A DNA stretch of 38,594 bases from contig SUVI01000015.1 in assembly GCA_015062085.1 (NCBI GenBank), forward strand, positions 1 to 38,594, in the 5' to 3' direction. The notes under the pieces were generated by a model, which saw only the letters and a list, made by a program, of their open reading frames with translations, searched no databases and had not been told where the DNA came from. Numbering within the stretch: position 1 is the first letter of the stretch; the number at the start of each line of letters is the position of its first letter. Shown here in pieces: positions 16,497-25,770 of this stretch. This DNA is from Planctomycetaceae bacterium. Lineage in GTDB: Bacteria; Planctomycetota; Planctomycetia; Pirellulales; Thermoguttaceae. A program made the position numbers and the translations under genes.

Positions 16497-16533
16497 CCCA
16501 CCCCCAATTACAAGAAAAGAAAGGTTTTCTTTC

Positions 16534-18648
16534 ATGCGCAAATTTCTTTCACTCCTTTTTCTGACTGCATTCCTGCTCAGTCAGTCCCTTTTCAGTTCCG
16601 CGGCATCTGCTGACGAAACGGTTTACGACGTCGTGATCTACGGCGGCTCCAGTGCCGGCGTGGCTGCGGCAGTCCAAGCAAAACGCATGGGCAAAAATGC
16701 CGTCATCGTTTGCCCGGATGTGCATCTCGGCGGACTTTCCTCGGCGGGACTCGGCGCGACCGACTCGGGAAACCGAGCCGTCATCGGCGGAATTTCCCGC
16801 GAATTCTACCATCGGCTCTGGAAACACTACCAGAAGCCCGAAGCGTGGACCTGGACGGAGATCCCGAATTACGGAATGCCCGGTCAGGGCGGACGCGGTT
16901 TCGATAATCAAACGCAGACCGCATGGGTCTTTGAGCCGCACGTTGCGGAAATGGTCTTCGAGGACTTCGTGAAGGAAAACGACATTCCGGTCTTTCGCGG
17001 ACGCTATCTGGACCGCATGAAGAAGGACTGCGTTCAGAAAGACGGAACGCAGATCGTTTCCATCCGCATGAAAAATGGCGAGACCTGGCATGGGAAGACG
17101 TTCATCGACGCGACTTACGAAGGGGACCTTCTCGCTGCCGCCGGCGTCTCGTACACGCTGGGACGCGAAAGTAACGAAACGTACGGTGAAACCCTCAACG
17201 GCATCCAGGTCGCGCACGCGCGCTACCATCAGTTCAACCCGTACGTGGACCCCTACGTCATTCCCGGCAAGCCGGAAAGCGGACTTCTGCCGTACGTGAA
17301 TGAGACGATCGGAAAAGACGGCGAAGGCGACACGAGAATGCAGGCGTACTGCTACCGCCTCTGCATGACGAAGATCCCGGAAAACCGCGTCCCGTTCACG
17401 AAACCCGAAAATTACGACCCGAAAAACTACGAGCTTTACCTCCGTTCTCTGGAAGCCGGTCAGCGTTTTTTGATGATCAACTCGGCGATGCCCAACGGAA
17501 AGACCGACACGAACAATGGCGGGCCGTTCTCGCATGACTTCATCGGACAGAACTACGGATACGTCGAGGCGGACGACGACGAACGCGAAAAGATCTGCCT
17601 TGCGCATGAACTTTGGCAGCGCGGTTTGATGTGGACGCTCCAAAATGACCCGCGCGTTCCGAAAGACGTTCACGATGCATACAAAGACTGGGGACTCGCG
17701 AAAGACGAATTCGCCGACACGCGCCACTTCGGCCACAAGATCTACGTGCGCGAAGGCCGACGCATGGTCAGCGACTACGTGCACACGGAGCATCACTGCT
17801 GCCGGACGAAACCGACTCCGCGTCCGATCGGCTTCGGTTCGTACACGATGGATTCACACCACTGTCAGCGCTACGTTCGCATTCTGGAAGATGGAAGAGC
17901 CGTCGTGTGGAACGAAGGGGACGTGGAAGTCTCCCCGCGCGGTGCGTACCCGATCGATTTCGGCACCATCATTCCGAAACGTTCCGAATGCACGAACCTG
18001 CTCGTCCCGGTCTGCGTTTCCAGCTCGCACATCGCGTACGGCTCGATCCGTATGGAGCCGGTCTTCATGATCCTCGGTCAGAGTGCCGCGACGGCTGCGT
18101 GCATGGCCATCGATGAAGATCAGGCCGTTCAGGACGTGGATTACGAGAAACTCGCCGCCCGTCTGAAAGCAGATGCTCAGGTAATCGACTACCCGCTGGC
18201 TCCGCCGGCACACAGGAATACCGTCATTCCGGAAGACCGCGTATCTGGCATCTACTGCGGTGACGAGAATGCGAAAATGGAAGGCGATTGGCACTTCAAC
18301 GACAAAGTGTCCCCGCGAGTCGGAAAAGGTTACCATCACGACGACGGAACGAAATGCGGAACGAAAACGGCGACGTACACTCTGGACATTCCGAAAGCCG
18401 GCGAGTACGAAGTCCGCCTGATCTACGTCCCGCTCTCGAACCGCGCCACCAACGTCCCGGTCGAAGTCCACTCGGCAGACGGCGTGAAGACGCTCACCGT
18501 CAACCAGCAAAAATGCGAGCAGATCCCTTTCCAGCCGATCGGCACGTTCCGGTTTGAAGCCGGAAAAGGAAAGGCGAAGATCGTGATCTCAAACAAAAAC
18601 GTGAACGGTCACGTGCTCCTCGACGGCGTTCAGCTGCTGGCGAAGTAA
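16534..18648 (+). CDS. Exported FAD-dependent oxidoreductase (xanthan-lyase-annotated type)
   Basis: 704 residues. Signal peptide about 1-26. The FAD-binding Rossmann motif follows at once (DVVIYGGSSAGVAAAVQAKR, G37-G42), then HLGGLSSAGLGATDSGNR and a conserved EGDLLAAAGVSYTLGRES, all typical of FAD-dependent oxidoreductase family PF12831. The last 120 or so residues form a beta-sandwich with AGEYEVRLIY and HVLLDGVQLL, as in golvesin-type carbohydrate-associated domains. Planctomycete genomes contain many such exported proteins, often labelled xanthan lyase without proof; the substrate is probably a sugar or polysaccharide. Export of a folded flavoprotein normally uses Tat, but no twin arginine is present. 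The start has AAAGG 9 bp upstream. A strong terminator follows. Confidence 0.9.
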   Translation: MRKFLSLLFLTAFLLSQSLFSSAASADETVYDVVIYGGSSAGVAAAVQAKRMGKNAVIVCPDVHLGGLSSAGLGATDSGNRAVIGGISREFYHRLWKHYQKPEAWTWTEIPNYGMPGQGGRGFDNQTQTAWVFEPHVAEMVFEDFVKENDIPVFRGRYLDRMKKDCVQKDGTQIVSIRMKNGETWHGKTFIDATYEGDLLAAAGVSYTLGRESNETYGETLNGIQVAHARYHQFNPYVDPYVIPGKPESGLLPYVNETIGKDGEGDTRMQAYCYRLCMTKIPENRVPFTKPENYDPKNYELYLRSLEAGQRFLMINSAMPNGKTDTNNGGPFSHDFIGQNYGYVEADDDEREKICLAHELWQRGLMWTLQNDPRVPKDVHDAYKDWGLAKDEFADTRHFGHKIYVREGRRMVSDYVHTEHHCCRTKPTPRPIGFGSYTMDSHHCQRYVRILEDGRAVVWNEGDVEVSPRGAYPIDFGTIIPKRSECTNLLVPVCVSSSHIAYGSIRMEPVFMILGQSAATAACMAIDEDQAVQDVDYEKLAARLKADAQVIDYPLAPPAHRNTVIPEDRVSGIYCGDENAKMEGDWHFNDKVSPRVGKGYHHDDGTKCGTKTATYTLDIPKAGEYEVRLIYVPLSNRATNVPVEVHSADGVKTLTVNQQKCEQIPFQPIGTFRFEAGKGKAKIVISNKNVNGHVLLDGVQLLAK

Positions 18649-18697
18649 CGATCGGTTCACGCTTCGGTTTTCGGAGCAGGAACCGTCTTTTCAGACA

Positions 18698-18748
18698 CGG
18701 TTTTCGGCAGCTTCTCAAACAAGACCGCCTGCCGAAAGCCGTTTTTTT
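18698..18748 (+). terminator. Rho-independent terminator after the oxidoreductase
   Basis: CGGTTTTCGGCAG pairs with CTGCCGAAAGCCG (one T·G wobble) and seven T follow. A second small hairpin precedes it at 18681-18702. Confidence 0.88.
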
Positions 18749-18995
18749 GCCATCCATAGAAGATACAGGCGATCCGGCAAGAAAAAAACGGTAAGAAAAA
18801 AAGAGGAAAGCAGAAACGTGTCCTAACACGAATTTCACGGAAAACACAGATACGCACAAAACGGATCTCTAAAAATTTAAAAATTTCGTGAGCTCCGCGT
18901 TCATTTTCGCATTTTTCGTGTTTGCGATCCGTGCTTCTCTGGGATCGTTCTGTGTTTTCATCGGCAAAAAATGGACCAGAAAAACGGAGAAAAAA
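18749..18995. other. A-rich leader of the 5-FCL/CoaE gene
   Basis: No separate gene seen. An in-frame GTG at 18888 would extend the next protein by 36 hydrophobic/basic residues, but the ATG at 18996 has the better ribosome binding site. No confident promoter. Confidence 0.4.
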
Positions 18996-20285
18996 ATGGA
19001 GCTTCCGCTCACAGAGAAAAAAAAGATGCTCCGAAGCACCTTGAGGAAACGCCGCGCTGCGCTTCCAGACCGAGAGAAACGCAGTCAGCGTGCGTGTCAG
19101 CGCGTTTTAGAAATGCCCGCCTGGCAAACGGCAAAAATAGTCCTGGTCTACGTGAATTTTCGGTCAGAACTCGAGACGAACCTCCTGATCGAAAAACTCC
19201 TTGCGTCCCCTGAAAAACGGTGCATCGTGCCGTTCTGCCTTCCGGAAGGCGCTCTGGAGCTGGTCGAGATCCGCTCGCGGGAGGAACTAGAACCGGGCGC
19301 GTACGGCATCCCGGAGCCGAAAACCGAGGTCTGGCAGCTTCCTGAACGGATCGTTTTACCGCAGGAGATCGATCTTGCCGTTCTCCCGGGTGTCGGCTTC
19401 GATCTTCAAGGACGGCGGCTCGGACAGGGTGGCGGATTTTACGACCGGCTGCTTCCGAAACTCCGAAAAGAGACTCCGACCGTCGGCATCGCGTTTGAAT
19501 GCCAGCTCGCGGAGGAGATCCCGTCCGAGCCGCACGATTTGAGAGTCCAGTTCATCGCAACGGAAGAACGTCTCCAGGATGTACGATTCCAGGTCTGGGG
19601 ACTCCTTGGCGGGATCGCGGGAGGGAAATCGCTCGCCGCCGATTTTTTCAGGCAAAAAGAGATCCCCGTTTTCGACGCGGACCGCGCAGGGCATGAACTC
19701 TACCGCCGGACCGACATTCAAGAGTGCCTGATCCAGCGCTGGGGAACGGACATTCTGGCAGAAGACGGTTCACTGGATCGAAAGAAGATCGCGCGAAAAG
19801 TCTTTCAGGCCGGGGAAAACTCCGGGAACTCCGGGAACTCCGGGAACTCCGGGAACTCCGGGGCAAACGGGGAAAACGGGGAAAACAGCTCTGCAGAAAC
19901 CGAAGAAACTTCCAAAAATGAGGAACTCGCCTTCCTGAACGGGCTTTTTCATCCGGCGATCCGCCAGGAGTGGCTGCAATTCCGCGAGTCGGCGGCCCGG
20001 AACGGAAAACCGCTCGTGATCCTGGATGCGCCGCTGCTTTTGGAGCTTGGCTGGCAAGAAGAGTGCCATGAACTGCTTTTCATCGAGACTCCGCGTGCCC
20101 GCCAGATCCGTTTCGCGCTTGCGAGAGGCTGGACGCTTGAGGAGCTTGAAGCACGGGAACGGCGTCAGCTTCCATTGACGGAAAAACGCGCTGCCGCGAC
20201 GCTTTGCGTGTCCAACAGCGGAACGAAAGAGGAACTGGCCGGGCATCTTGAGGTACTTTTTGCGAAAAAATTCGCAGGAAATTGA
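18996..20285 (+). CDS. Fusion of 5-formyltetrahydrofolate cyclo-ligase and dephospho-CoA kinase
   Basis: 429 residues from ATG 18996 (GGAG 6 bp upstream). Residues 1-195 match 5-FCL (MTHFS): basic N-terminal LRSTLRKRRAAL and the ATP-site signature PGVGFDLQGRRLGQGGGFYDR (two halves at about 131-136 and 140-151). This enzyme converts 5-formyl-THF to methenyl-THF using ATP. Residues 201-429 match CoaE: P-loop GGIAGGKS (205-212), VFDADRAGHELYR, LFHPAIRQEW, VILDAPLLLELGW and a C-terminal SNSGTKEEL; CoaE phosphorylates dephospho-CoA in the last step of CoA synthesis. Between them at 274-309 a low-complexity Gly/Asn/Ser/Glu insert interrupts CoaE, encoded by a 9-bp repeat. No stop or frameshift separates the two domains. 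Confidence 0.9.
   Translation: MELPLTEKKKMLRSTLRKRRAALPDREKRSQRACQRVLEMPAWQTAKIVLVYVNFRSELETNLLIEKLLASPEKRCIVPFCLPEGALELVEIRSREELEPGAYGIPEPKTEVWQLPERIVLPQEIDLAVLPGVGFDLQGRRLGQGGGFYDRLLPKLRKETPTVGIAFECQLAEEIPSEPHDLRVQFIATEERLQDVRFQVWGLLGGIAGGKSLAADFFRQKEIPVFDADRAGHELYRRTDIQECLIQRWGTDILAEDGSLDRKKIARKVFQAGENSGNSGNSGNSGNSGANGENGENSSAETEETSKNEELAFLNGLFHPAIRQEWLQFRESAARNGKPLVILDAPLLLELGWQEECHELLFIETPRARQIRFALARGWTLEELEARERRQLPLTEKRAAATLCVSNSGTKEELAGHLEVLFAKKFAGN
19818..19885. repeat. 9-bp in-frame repeat inside the coaE domain
   Basis: AACTCCGGG is repeated about five times and is followed by related AACGGGGAA copies, encoding GNS and GEN tripeptides. A length change by whole units keeps the frame. 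Confidence 0.92.
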
Positions 20286-20306
20286 AATTCCAGGCACGGC
20301 GCCCCC

Positions 20307-20334
20307 TTGCCCCAAAGCCGGTTTTCGGTATAAT
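20307..20334 (+). promoter_or_regulatory. Promoter of aroC
   Basis: TTGCCC (20307-20312), 16-bp spacer, TATAAT (20329-20334). The -35 is weak but preceded by a C5 tract; the -10 is perfect. Leader about 95 nt. Confidence 0.65.
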
Positions 20335-20435
20335 GAAAAGCGGATCTGCATTTCGCGGCACACGCCATCGAACGGCGGATGCTTTTCCAAAAACCCAACA
20401 AAAATCAGATAAAAATCAGACTGGATCAAAAATTC

Positions 20436-21635
20436 ATGTTGACTTACCATACGGCCGGCGAATCGCACGGCAAAGGACTTTTGGCTCTGGTGGACGGTTT
20501 CCCCGCAGGACTGGAAATTCAGACGGAAACGATCAACTACGAACTTGCCCGGCGTCAAGGCGGTTACGGACGCGGCGGACGGCAGCGTTTAGAAACGGAC
20601 ACCGCGGAGATCCTGACGGGGATCTGGGGAATGAAGACCATTGGAAGCCCCATCGCGCTCTGGGTGAAAAACCGTGACTACCGTCTTCCAGGCCTTCCCG
20701 ACCTCGAGACTGCCCGACCGGGACACGGGGACCTTACCGGCTCCAGAAAATTCCTTTCCGGGATGCGTGCCATCCTCGAAAGAGCGAGTGCCCGTGAAAC
20801 GGCCGCGCGTGTTGCAGCGGGCGGTCTGACTCGGCAGCTGCTCTCACTGTTCGGGATCGAAGCAGTGGGTTTCGTTCAGCAGGTCGGTGATGTTTCGCTT
20901 CCCGTGACGAAAGAGGCAGAGGAACTCTTTGACCGTCTGAAAGCGGCGGGCGAAAACGGAGAGGACTGCGTACCGATCATGGCGGAGATCCGGAAATTCC
21001 GCGACGGAAACGACCTCTACGCGCTTTCTTCCGAAAACGCGATCGAGGCAGGAAAAGCCAGGATCGACCGTGCAGCCAAAGAGGGCGACACACTGGGCGG
21101 GATCATCGAAGTCCGCGTCACGGGCCTTCCGTTTGGTCTTGGAACGCACGCGCAGTGGGATGCGAAACTCGACGGAAAGCTCGCGCAGGCGGTCATGGCG
21201 GTCCAAGCGATCAAAGGCGTCGAGATCGGACTGGGTTTTGAAGCCGCAAAACTTCCGGGAAGCCAGGTCCACGATGAGATCGGATACGATGACGCGAAAC
21301 AGGAAACGCGGACTCTCGGTTTCGTGCGTCCCACGAATCGCGCAGGCGGTCTGGAAGCCGGAATGACGAACTCTCAGCCTTTGGTCCTTCGCGCAGCCAT
21401 GAAGCCGATCGCGACCCTGCGGAAAGGCCTTCCGACGATCGATCCGGTCACGCATAAATCGGTTTCGGCGTGCTGGGAACGAAGCGACATTTGCGCCATT
21501 TCTGCCGCAAGCGTCGTAGTGGAAAACGTCACGGCATTTGAGATCGCTGCGGCGCTCGTCGAAAAATTCGGCGGTGACAGCGTGGAAGAGATCCGGGAAC
21601 GCATCGCGCTTTTTGAATCGCTCGCACGGCGTTAA
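20436..21635 (+). CDS. aroC: Chorismate synthase
   Basis: 399 residues from ATG 20436, chosen because the family begins with the strand leading into TAGESHGKGL; an ATG at 20379 would add 19 unconserved residues, though neither start has a strong ribosome binding site. Visible motifs are GESHGKG, QGGYGRGGRQRLETD, RPGHGDLTGSRKF and ERASARETAARVAAG, covering the reduced-FMN and EPSP sites. The enzyme converts EPSP to chorismate, the last common step of aromatic amino acid synthesis, in the cytoplasm. Gly replaces the Ala usual in the RPGHAD motif. No other shikimate gene is nearby. Confidence 0.96.
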   Translation: MLTYHTAGESHGKGLLALVDGFPAGLEIQTETINYELARRQGGYGRGGRQRLETDTAEILTGIWGMKTIGSPIALWVKNRDYRLPGLPDLETARPGHGDLTGSRKFLSGMRAILERASARETAARVAAGGLTRQLLSLFGIEAVGFVQQVGDVSLPVTKEAEELFDRLKAAGENGEDCVPIMAEIRKFRDGNDLYALSSENAIEAGKARIDRAAKEGDTLGGIIEVRVTGLPFGLGTHAQWDAKLDGKLAQAVMAVQAIKGVEIGLGFEAAKLPGSQVHDEIGYDDAKQETRTLGFVRPTNRAGGLEAGMTNSQPLVLRAAMKPIATLRKGLPTIDPVTHKSVSACWERSDICAISAASVVVENVTAFEIAAALVEKFGGDSVEEIRERIALFESLARR

Positions 21636-21664
21636 ACTAGTCGGCCGGTCTGAAAAGGGAATTC

Positions 21665-22843
21665 ATGACGAAACGTACGATCCTTTTGACGCTTTTCCTT
21701 TTGTTTGGCTTTCTGCCGACTGCAGGGCTTTTCCTGTGGGGCAGTTACCGCCATACGGGATGGTACGTTCAAAATTGGAACTCACGTGCGGAACGCATTC
21801 TGGAAATTCCCGTGAAAACAGATTCGATCGTCCACTGTACTCCGGGTTCCGGGCGTCTGTACGGCATTTCGTTTTTCATGCCGGAGAACACGGAGGAGAA
21901 GCCTCTTCTGGCGCAGATGCCGAGTGCAAGCTGGGTCAAATATACGGCACTCCGCGAGGGGAAGGAGATACAATTTCTTAAATGGACGCTCCCGGAACTG
22001 AAACTGACGCCAAACTGTCTGGAAACGCTCTGGACGGTGCATCAGAGATTTCTTTCGTCTCAGGAATGGCACGGCAAGGAACTGCTCATTGAGCTGGAAA
22101 AAGACGGCATGGTACAGCTCGGATTTGAGGATGAAGCGGCGCTCTGTCTTCATCAGGCGGAACTCCGGATCCGAACGCAAAAAGGGATCCCCGTAACGGA
22201 GATCTCTTTCTTCGTCCCGGAAACGAACCGGCAGGCGAAGGTCTTCCTTTCACTTCGGTGCGTTCTGAAAAATGGTTCCCGTTCGATTCTGGCTACGCTG
22301 AAGACCGACGTCGGAGGCCTCCCGACGCACTATCTGACGACGCTTTTCCCGATGCTAAATTCACTCGGTCCCGACGCACGATTTACCGGCGCGATCGAGA
22401 TCCAGCAGACATTCAGCCGATGGAGCGGATTCTTTCGCGGAAAATTCGATGCGGTAGATGTTTCCGCATTCCTTCCGGAAAAGAACCTGACGGGGAAAGG
22501 GACGCTCGTGGTCAAAAACGCGCGGTTTGACGCCTCGCAGCTCATTTTTGCGGACGGCGAATTTCGGTGCATCCAGGGAACGATCTCGCGAACCTTTTTG
22601 GAACGGCTCGCAAATATGACGCAGTTGGCCGTACGCGGAGTTCAAGAAACGGACGACGTGCTGAATTTTCAGGAATTTTCGTTCCGTTTTCAGATCCGAA
22701 ACGCTCAGATGCAGATTTTTGGCGAGTGCGGCGGCCGCGAATCCGGCGTCTTTCTCACGGGGCCGGAGGGACCGATGCTAAGCGAGCCAACGTTTCCGCG
22801 AGAGCCGTTTTCCCGAGCACTTCTCATGGACGCGATCTTCTGA
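21665..22843 (+). CDS. Membrane-anchored or exported protein of unknown function
   Basis: 392 residues. One N-terminal hydrophobic helix (about 6-27) is followed by a beta-rich body. The segment GKGTLVVKNARFDASQLIFADG and the following FRCIQGTIS loosely resemble AsmA-type envelope proteins, but I cannot confirm this. The gene starts 29 bp after aroC with an AAGGGA site and so is probably co-transcribed with it; no functional link to aromatic synthesis is evident. Confidence 0.7.
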   Translation: MTKRTILLTLFLLFGFLPTAGLFLWGSYRHTGWYVQNWNSRAERILEIPVKTDSIVHCTPGSGRLYGISFFMPENTEEKPLLAQMPSASWVKYTALREGKEIQFLKWTLPELKLTPNCLETLWTVHQRFLSSQEWHGKELLIELEKDGMVQLGFEDEAALCLHQAELRIRTQKGIPVTEISFFVPETNRQAKVFLSLRCVLKNGSRSILATLKTDVGGLPTHYLTTLFPMLNSLGPDARFTGAIEIQQTFSRWSGFFRGKFDAVDVSAFLPEKNLTGKGTLVVKNARFDASQLIFADGEFRCIQGTISRTFLERLANMTQLAVRGVQETDDVLNFQEFSFRFQIRNAQMQIFGECGGRESGVFLTGPEGPMLSEPTFPREPFSRALLMDAIF

Positions 22844-22931
22844 ACGTCCCGCTGCCTCCCATTCCAAGCCGAGCCCCTTTTAGCCCGGCCGCTTTTTTAC
22901 GTAAAATGCCGGGATTTATTTCGGCGAGGGA

Positions 22932-22960
22932 TTGACAGCGAGGCGGCTGTCTGATAAAAT
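22932..22960 (+). promoter_or_regulatory. Promoter of the 23040 gene
   Basis: TTGACA, 17-bp spacer, TAAAAT. Predicted leader about 73 nt. Confidence 0.85.
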
Positions 22961-23039
22961 GTGGAAAAGACAGAAGCTCTAAAATGAGACTGCGAAAATC
23001 AGTTTCCGAAAAACCATCCCCTTACCCGAAAGTTTCAAA

Positions 23040-25628
23040 ATGAAAAAAGAACCTGCCCAAGATCACTCCGTTTCCGAAGTTTCACGCCGTGAATTTTGCG
23101 GTTCCATGGCCGGAGGTCTCCTTTTCCTGGCGCTCCCGTTTTCGGCAGTCTGTGCGAACGGCACGGGACCAAATCAATGTACCAATGCGAAAAATGGCGC
23201 GGAAAAAGATGCAGAAAGTCCGAATGGATCTCCGTGTTTCAGCGGGATCTACCCTCACCTGGCCAATTTCAACCGTGAGGGCGAATGCGGGACCGGCGCG
23301 GTCGTCCCGTGGGCTGGAAAGCTCTGGACGATTTCCTACGCTCCGCACGCGCCGTGGGGTTCGACGGACAAACTCTACGAGATCTCTCCGTCGCTGGAAA
23401 AAGTCACGCGTCCCGAATCGATCGGAGGCACGCCCGCAAACCGCATGATCCACCCGGAATCGAATCAGCTTTTCATTGGGCCGTACGTCATCGACGCAAA
23501 GGGAAAAGTCCGCGTCATCGACGCAAAAACGATGCCCGGACGTCACACGGGAAACGCGCGGCATTTGACCGACCCGGAGAACAAGATCTACTATGCGACG
23601 ATGGAAGAGGGATTTTACGAGGTGGACGTCCGCTCGCTCGAAGTGAAGCAGCTTTACTGCGACTCCAACCGGAAGGACAAGACCTACCGCGACATCCTTC
23701 CCGGCTACCACGGCAAAGGTTTCTACTCGGCACAGGGGCGCGTCGTTTACTCAAACAACGGGGAGCAGTCCGAAAAAGCGCGCAGGTACCCGGACATCGA
23801 ATCCGGTGCTTTGGGCCAATGGATGGGGGAAGACTGGGAAGTCGTTCTCCGCAATCAGTTTACCGAAGTGACCGGTCCGGGAGGCATTCTCGGAAGCCAT
23901 CCGGAACGCGACACGCTCTGGGCCGTTGGATGGGACTACCGTTCTCTGATCCTCATGGTCCTGGATGGCGGAAAGTGGTTCAAATACCGTCTGCCAAAAG
24001 GTTCGCACTGCTACGACGGCGCGCACGGCTGGAATACAGAGTGGCCGCGCATCCGCGAGATCGGCGATCCGGAAGACCTTCTCATGACGATGCACGGTCT
24101 CTTCTGGCACTTCCCGGCAGCATTCTCCGCGAAAAAGGCCGTCGGGATCCGTCCGCGTGCTGCGTATCTGAAAGTCATTGGCGACTTCTGCCGCTGGAAC
24201 GATCGCCTCGTTTTCGGGTGTGACGACACGGCAAAGAGCGAATTCCTCAACAAAAGTCCCTTCAAAGGAACTCTGGCGGAACCCGGACAGTCCAACTCCA
24301 ACCTCTGGTTCCTGGACCCGGAAAAACTCGACACGGAACTCGGACGCCCGCTCGGACGCGGTGCCGTCTGGTTCAATGAGACCGTCGAAGCCGGAACGGT
24401 CAGCGATCCGTACCTGTTCGGCGGGTGGGATCTCCGCGGTGCGCACATCCTGCACGATGCCGGAAAGAGCGTGAATTTCCGATTCGAGATCGACCTCAAC
24501 GGCGACGGGAACTGGACGGAAGCCAAGACCGTCACGGTCTCCAAAGAGGCGTGGGTCGAATTTCCGGAAAACGCAAAGGGCGAGTGGATCCGCGTTTCAA
24601 CGGACACGAAACTCCCGAAAGCGACCTGCTTTTTCCAGTACGCCATGCGTGAAGAGCGCGGCACGGCACCAAAAGACGCGCGCTTTGAAGGACTGGCGGC
24701 TCCCGGCGCGAAAAACTTCTGCGGAAGCACGTTCTGGGTCCGGTCCGACAATCAGCGGCTGGCCGTCGTTTCACAGATGGTCGAAAATGGAAAACCGCAG
24801 GCGAAACGCTACTACGAACTGACCGAAGAGAGCACACTCGTGCGCAGCGACCGTGATTTCGGAGGCGGCGAACAGGGAACGATCGAACGGATCCTCAAGA
24901 TGGTAGAAGTGAAGACGCTCCCGGAAAATGTTTACCGCGTGGACGAAATGAGCGTCGTCTGCACCGTGGAAGGTCAGGAGTATCGGCTCCCTATCGCGTG
25001 CGAGGAACTCGTGAAGCCGCAGATCCTTCCAATGCGGCTGGACCGCGAAGCGGCGACGGAGCGCGATCTGTTCCACTGTGCCGGAATGTTCTACGAACTC
25101 CCGGCCGTCAATGCGGGCGGTCTCCCGAAAGTCCGGCCTGTGGCGCGTGACGGAAAGCTCATCACCGACTACGCTTCCTACCGCGGTCTGATGGTCCTCG
25201 GAGGGATCGATACTGCCGCGATGCTGTTGCCGAACGGTGAGCGAAACCCGCACATCATCGTCTCGGAAGACGGAAAAGCTGCCGTCTGGGCCGGGGCGAT
25301 CGACGATCTCTGGACCTTCGGAAAACCCGCGGCGAAAGGGTTCTTCTGGAAGAATTCGGCCGTGAAGGCAAACGTGCCCTCCCTGCCGTTCCTGATGACC
25401 GGTTTCGACAAAAAGACGCTGACGCTTACGAATCACGGAAAGGCCCCTGTCACCATCCGCCTCGAAACGGACCTGACCGCGACGGGAGTTTGGAGCACGT
25501 ACCGCACGTTCACCATTCCGGCAGGCGAAACGCTGACGCACGAATTCCCCGCAGCCTTCCAGGCCTACTGGTTCCGCGCGTCGGCCGATTCTGACGCGGC
25601 GCTGACCGGCGAAATGGTCTACGCGTAA
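23040..25628 (+). CDS. Large Tat-exported protein of unknown function, probable beta-propeller
   Basis: 862 residues. Twin-arginine signal SRREFCGSMAGG (R16, R17) followed by a hydrophobic core ending near AVCANG. Residues about 65-420 contain repeated short beta-strand segments of the kind KLWTISYAPHAPWG, IYYATMEEGFYEVDV and LWAVGWDYRSLILM, consistent with a propeller fold that reports or binds a sugar. Residues about 470-570 and the last 90 look like beta-sandwich modules (FRFEIDLNGDGNWTEAKTV; TIRLETDLTATGVWSTY). I recognise no named family or catalytic motif. Tat export suggests folding or cofactor insertion before secretion. It is monocistronic, with its own promoter and terminator. Confidence 0.82.
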   Translation: MKKEPAQDHSVSEVSRREFCGSMAGGLLFLALPFSAVCANGTGPNQCTNAKNGAEKDAESPNGSPCFSGIYPHLANFNREGECGTGAVVPWAGKLWTISYAPHAPWGSTDKLYEISPSLEKVTRPESIGGTPANRMIHPESNQLFIGPYVIDAKGKVRVIDAKTMPGRHTGNARHLTDPENKIYYATMEEGFYEVDVRSLEVKQLYCDSNRKDKTYRDILPGYHGKGFYSAQGRVVYSNNGEQSEKARRYPDIESGALGQWMGEDWEVVLRNQFTEVTGPGGILGSHPERDTLWAVGWDYRSLILMVLDGGKWFKYRLPKGSHCYDGAHGWNTEWPRIREIGDPEDLLMTMHGLFWHFPAAFSAKKAVGIRPRAAYLKVIGDFCRWNDRLVFGCDDTAKSEFLNKSPFKGTLAEPGQSNSNLWFLDPEKLDTELGRPLGRGAVWFNETVEAGTVSDPYLFGGWDLRGAHILHDAGKSVNFRFEIDLNGDGNWTEAKTVTVSKEAWVEFPENAKGEWIRVSTDTKLPKATCFFQYAMREERGTAPKDARFEGLAAPGAKNFCGSTFWVRSDNQRLAVVSQMVENGKPQAKRYYELTEESTLVRSDRDFGGGEQGTIERILKMVEVKTLPENVYRVDEMSVVCTVEGQEYRLPIACEELVKPQILPMRLDREAATERDLFHCAGMFYELPAVNAGGLPKVRPVARDGKLITDYASYRGLMVLGGIDTAAMLLPNGERNPHIIVSEDGKAAVWAGAIDDLWTFGKPAAKGFFWKNSAVKANVPSLPFLMTGFDKKTLTLTNHGKAPVTIRLETDLTATGVWSTYRTFTIPAGETLTHEFPAAFQAYWFRASADSDAALTGEMVYA

Positions 25629-25648
25629 GTCTCGCAATAAAAAACAAA

Positions 25649-25686
25649 ACGCGGATCTCAAATTTTTTAGAGATCCGCGTCTTTTT
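25649..25686 (+). terminator. Rho-independent terminator after the Tat-exported protein
   Basis: ACGCGGATCTC and GAGATCCGCGT form a perfect 11-bp stem, then CTTTTTC. The minus strand also has a T-rich flank, so it may serve the convergent gene at 25771 too. Confidence 0.9.
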
Positions 25687-25770
25687 CTAAATTCAATCTA
25701 AAATCCAATATAGACAAATGGCATTTCACCTTCCGAAACGCCTAGGAAAGGAGGTTTGCTCCCTTTAACC

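Noticed and set aside
16549..17796. A 415-codon minus-strand frame opposite the FAD oxidoreductase
   Set aside because: The plus strand encodes clear FAD-binding motifs; the antisense product resembles no family.
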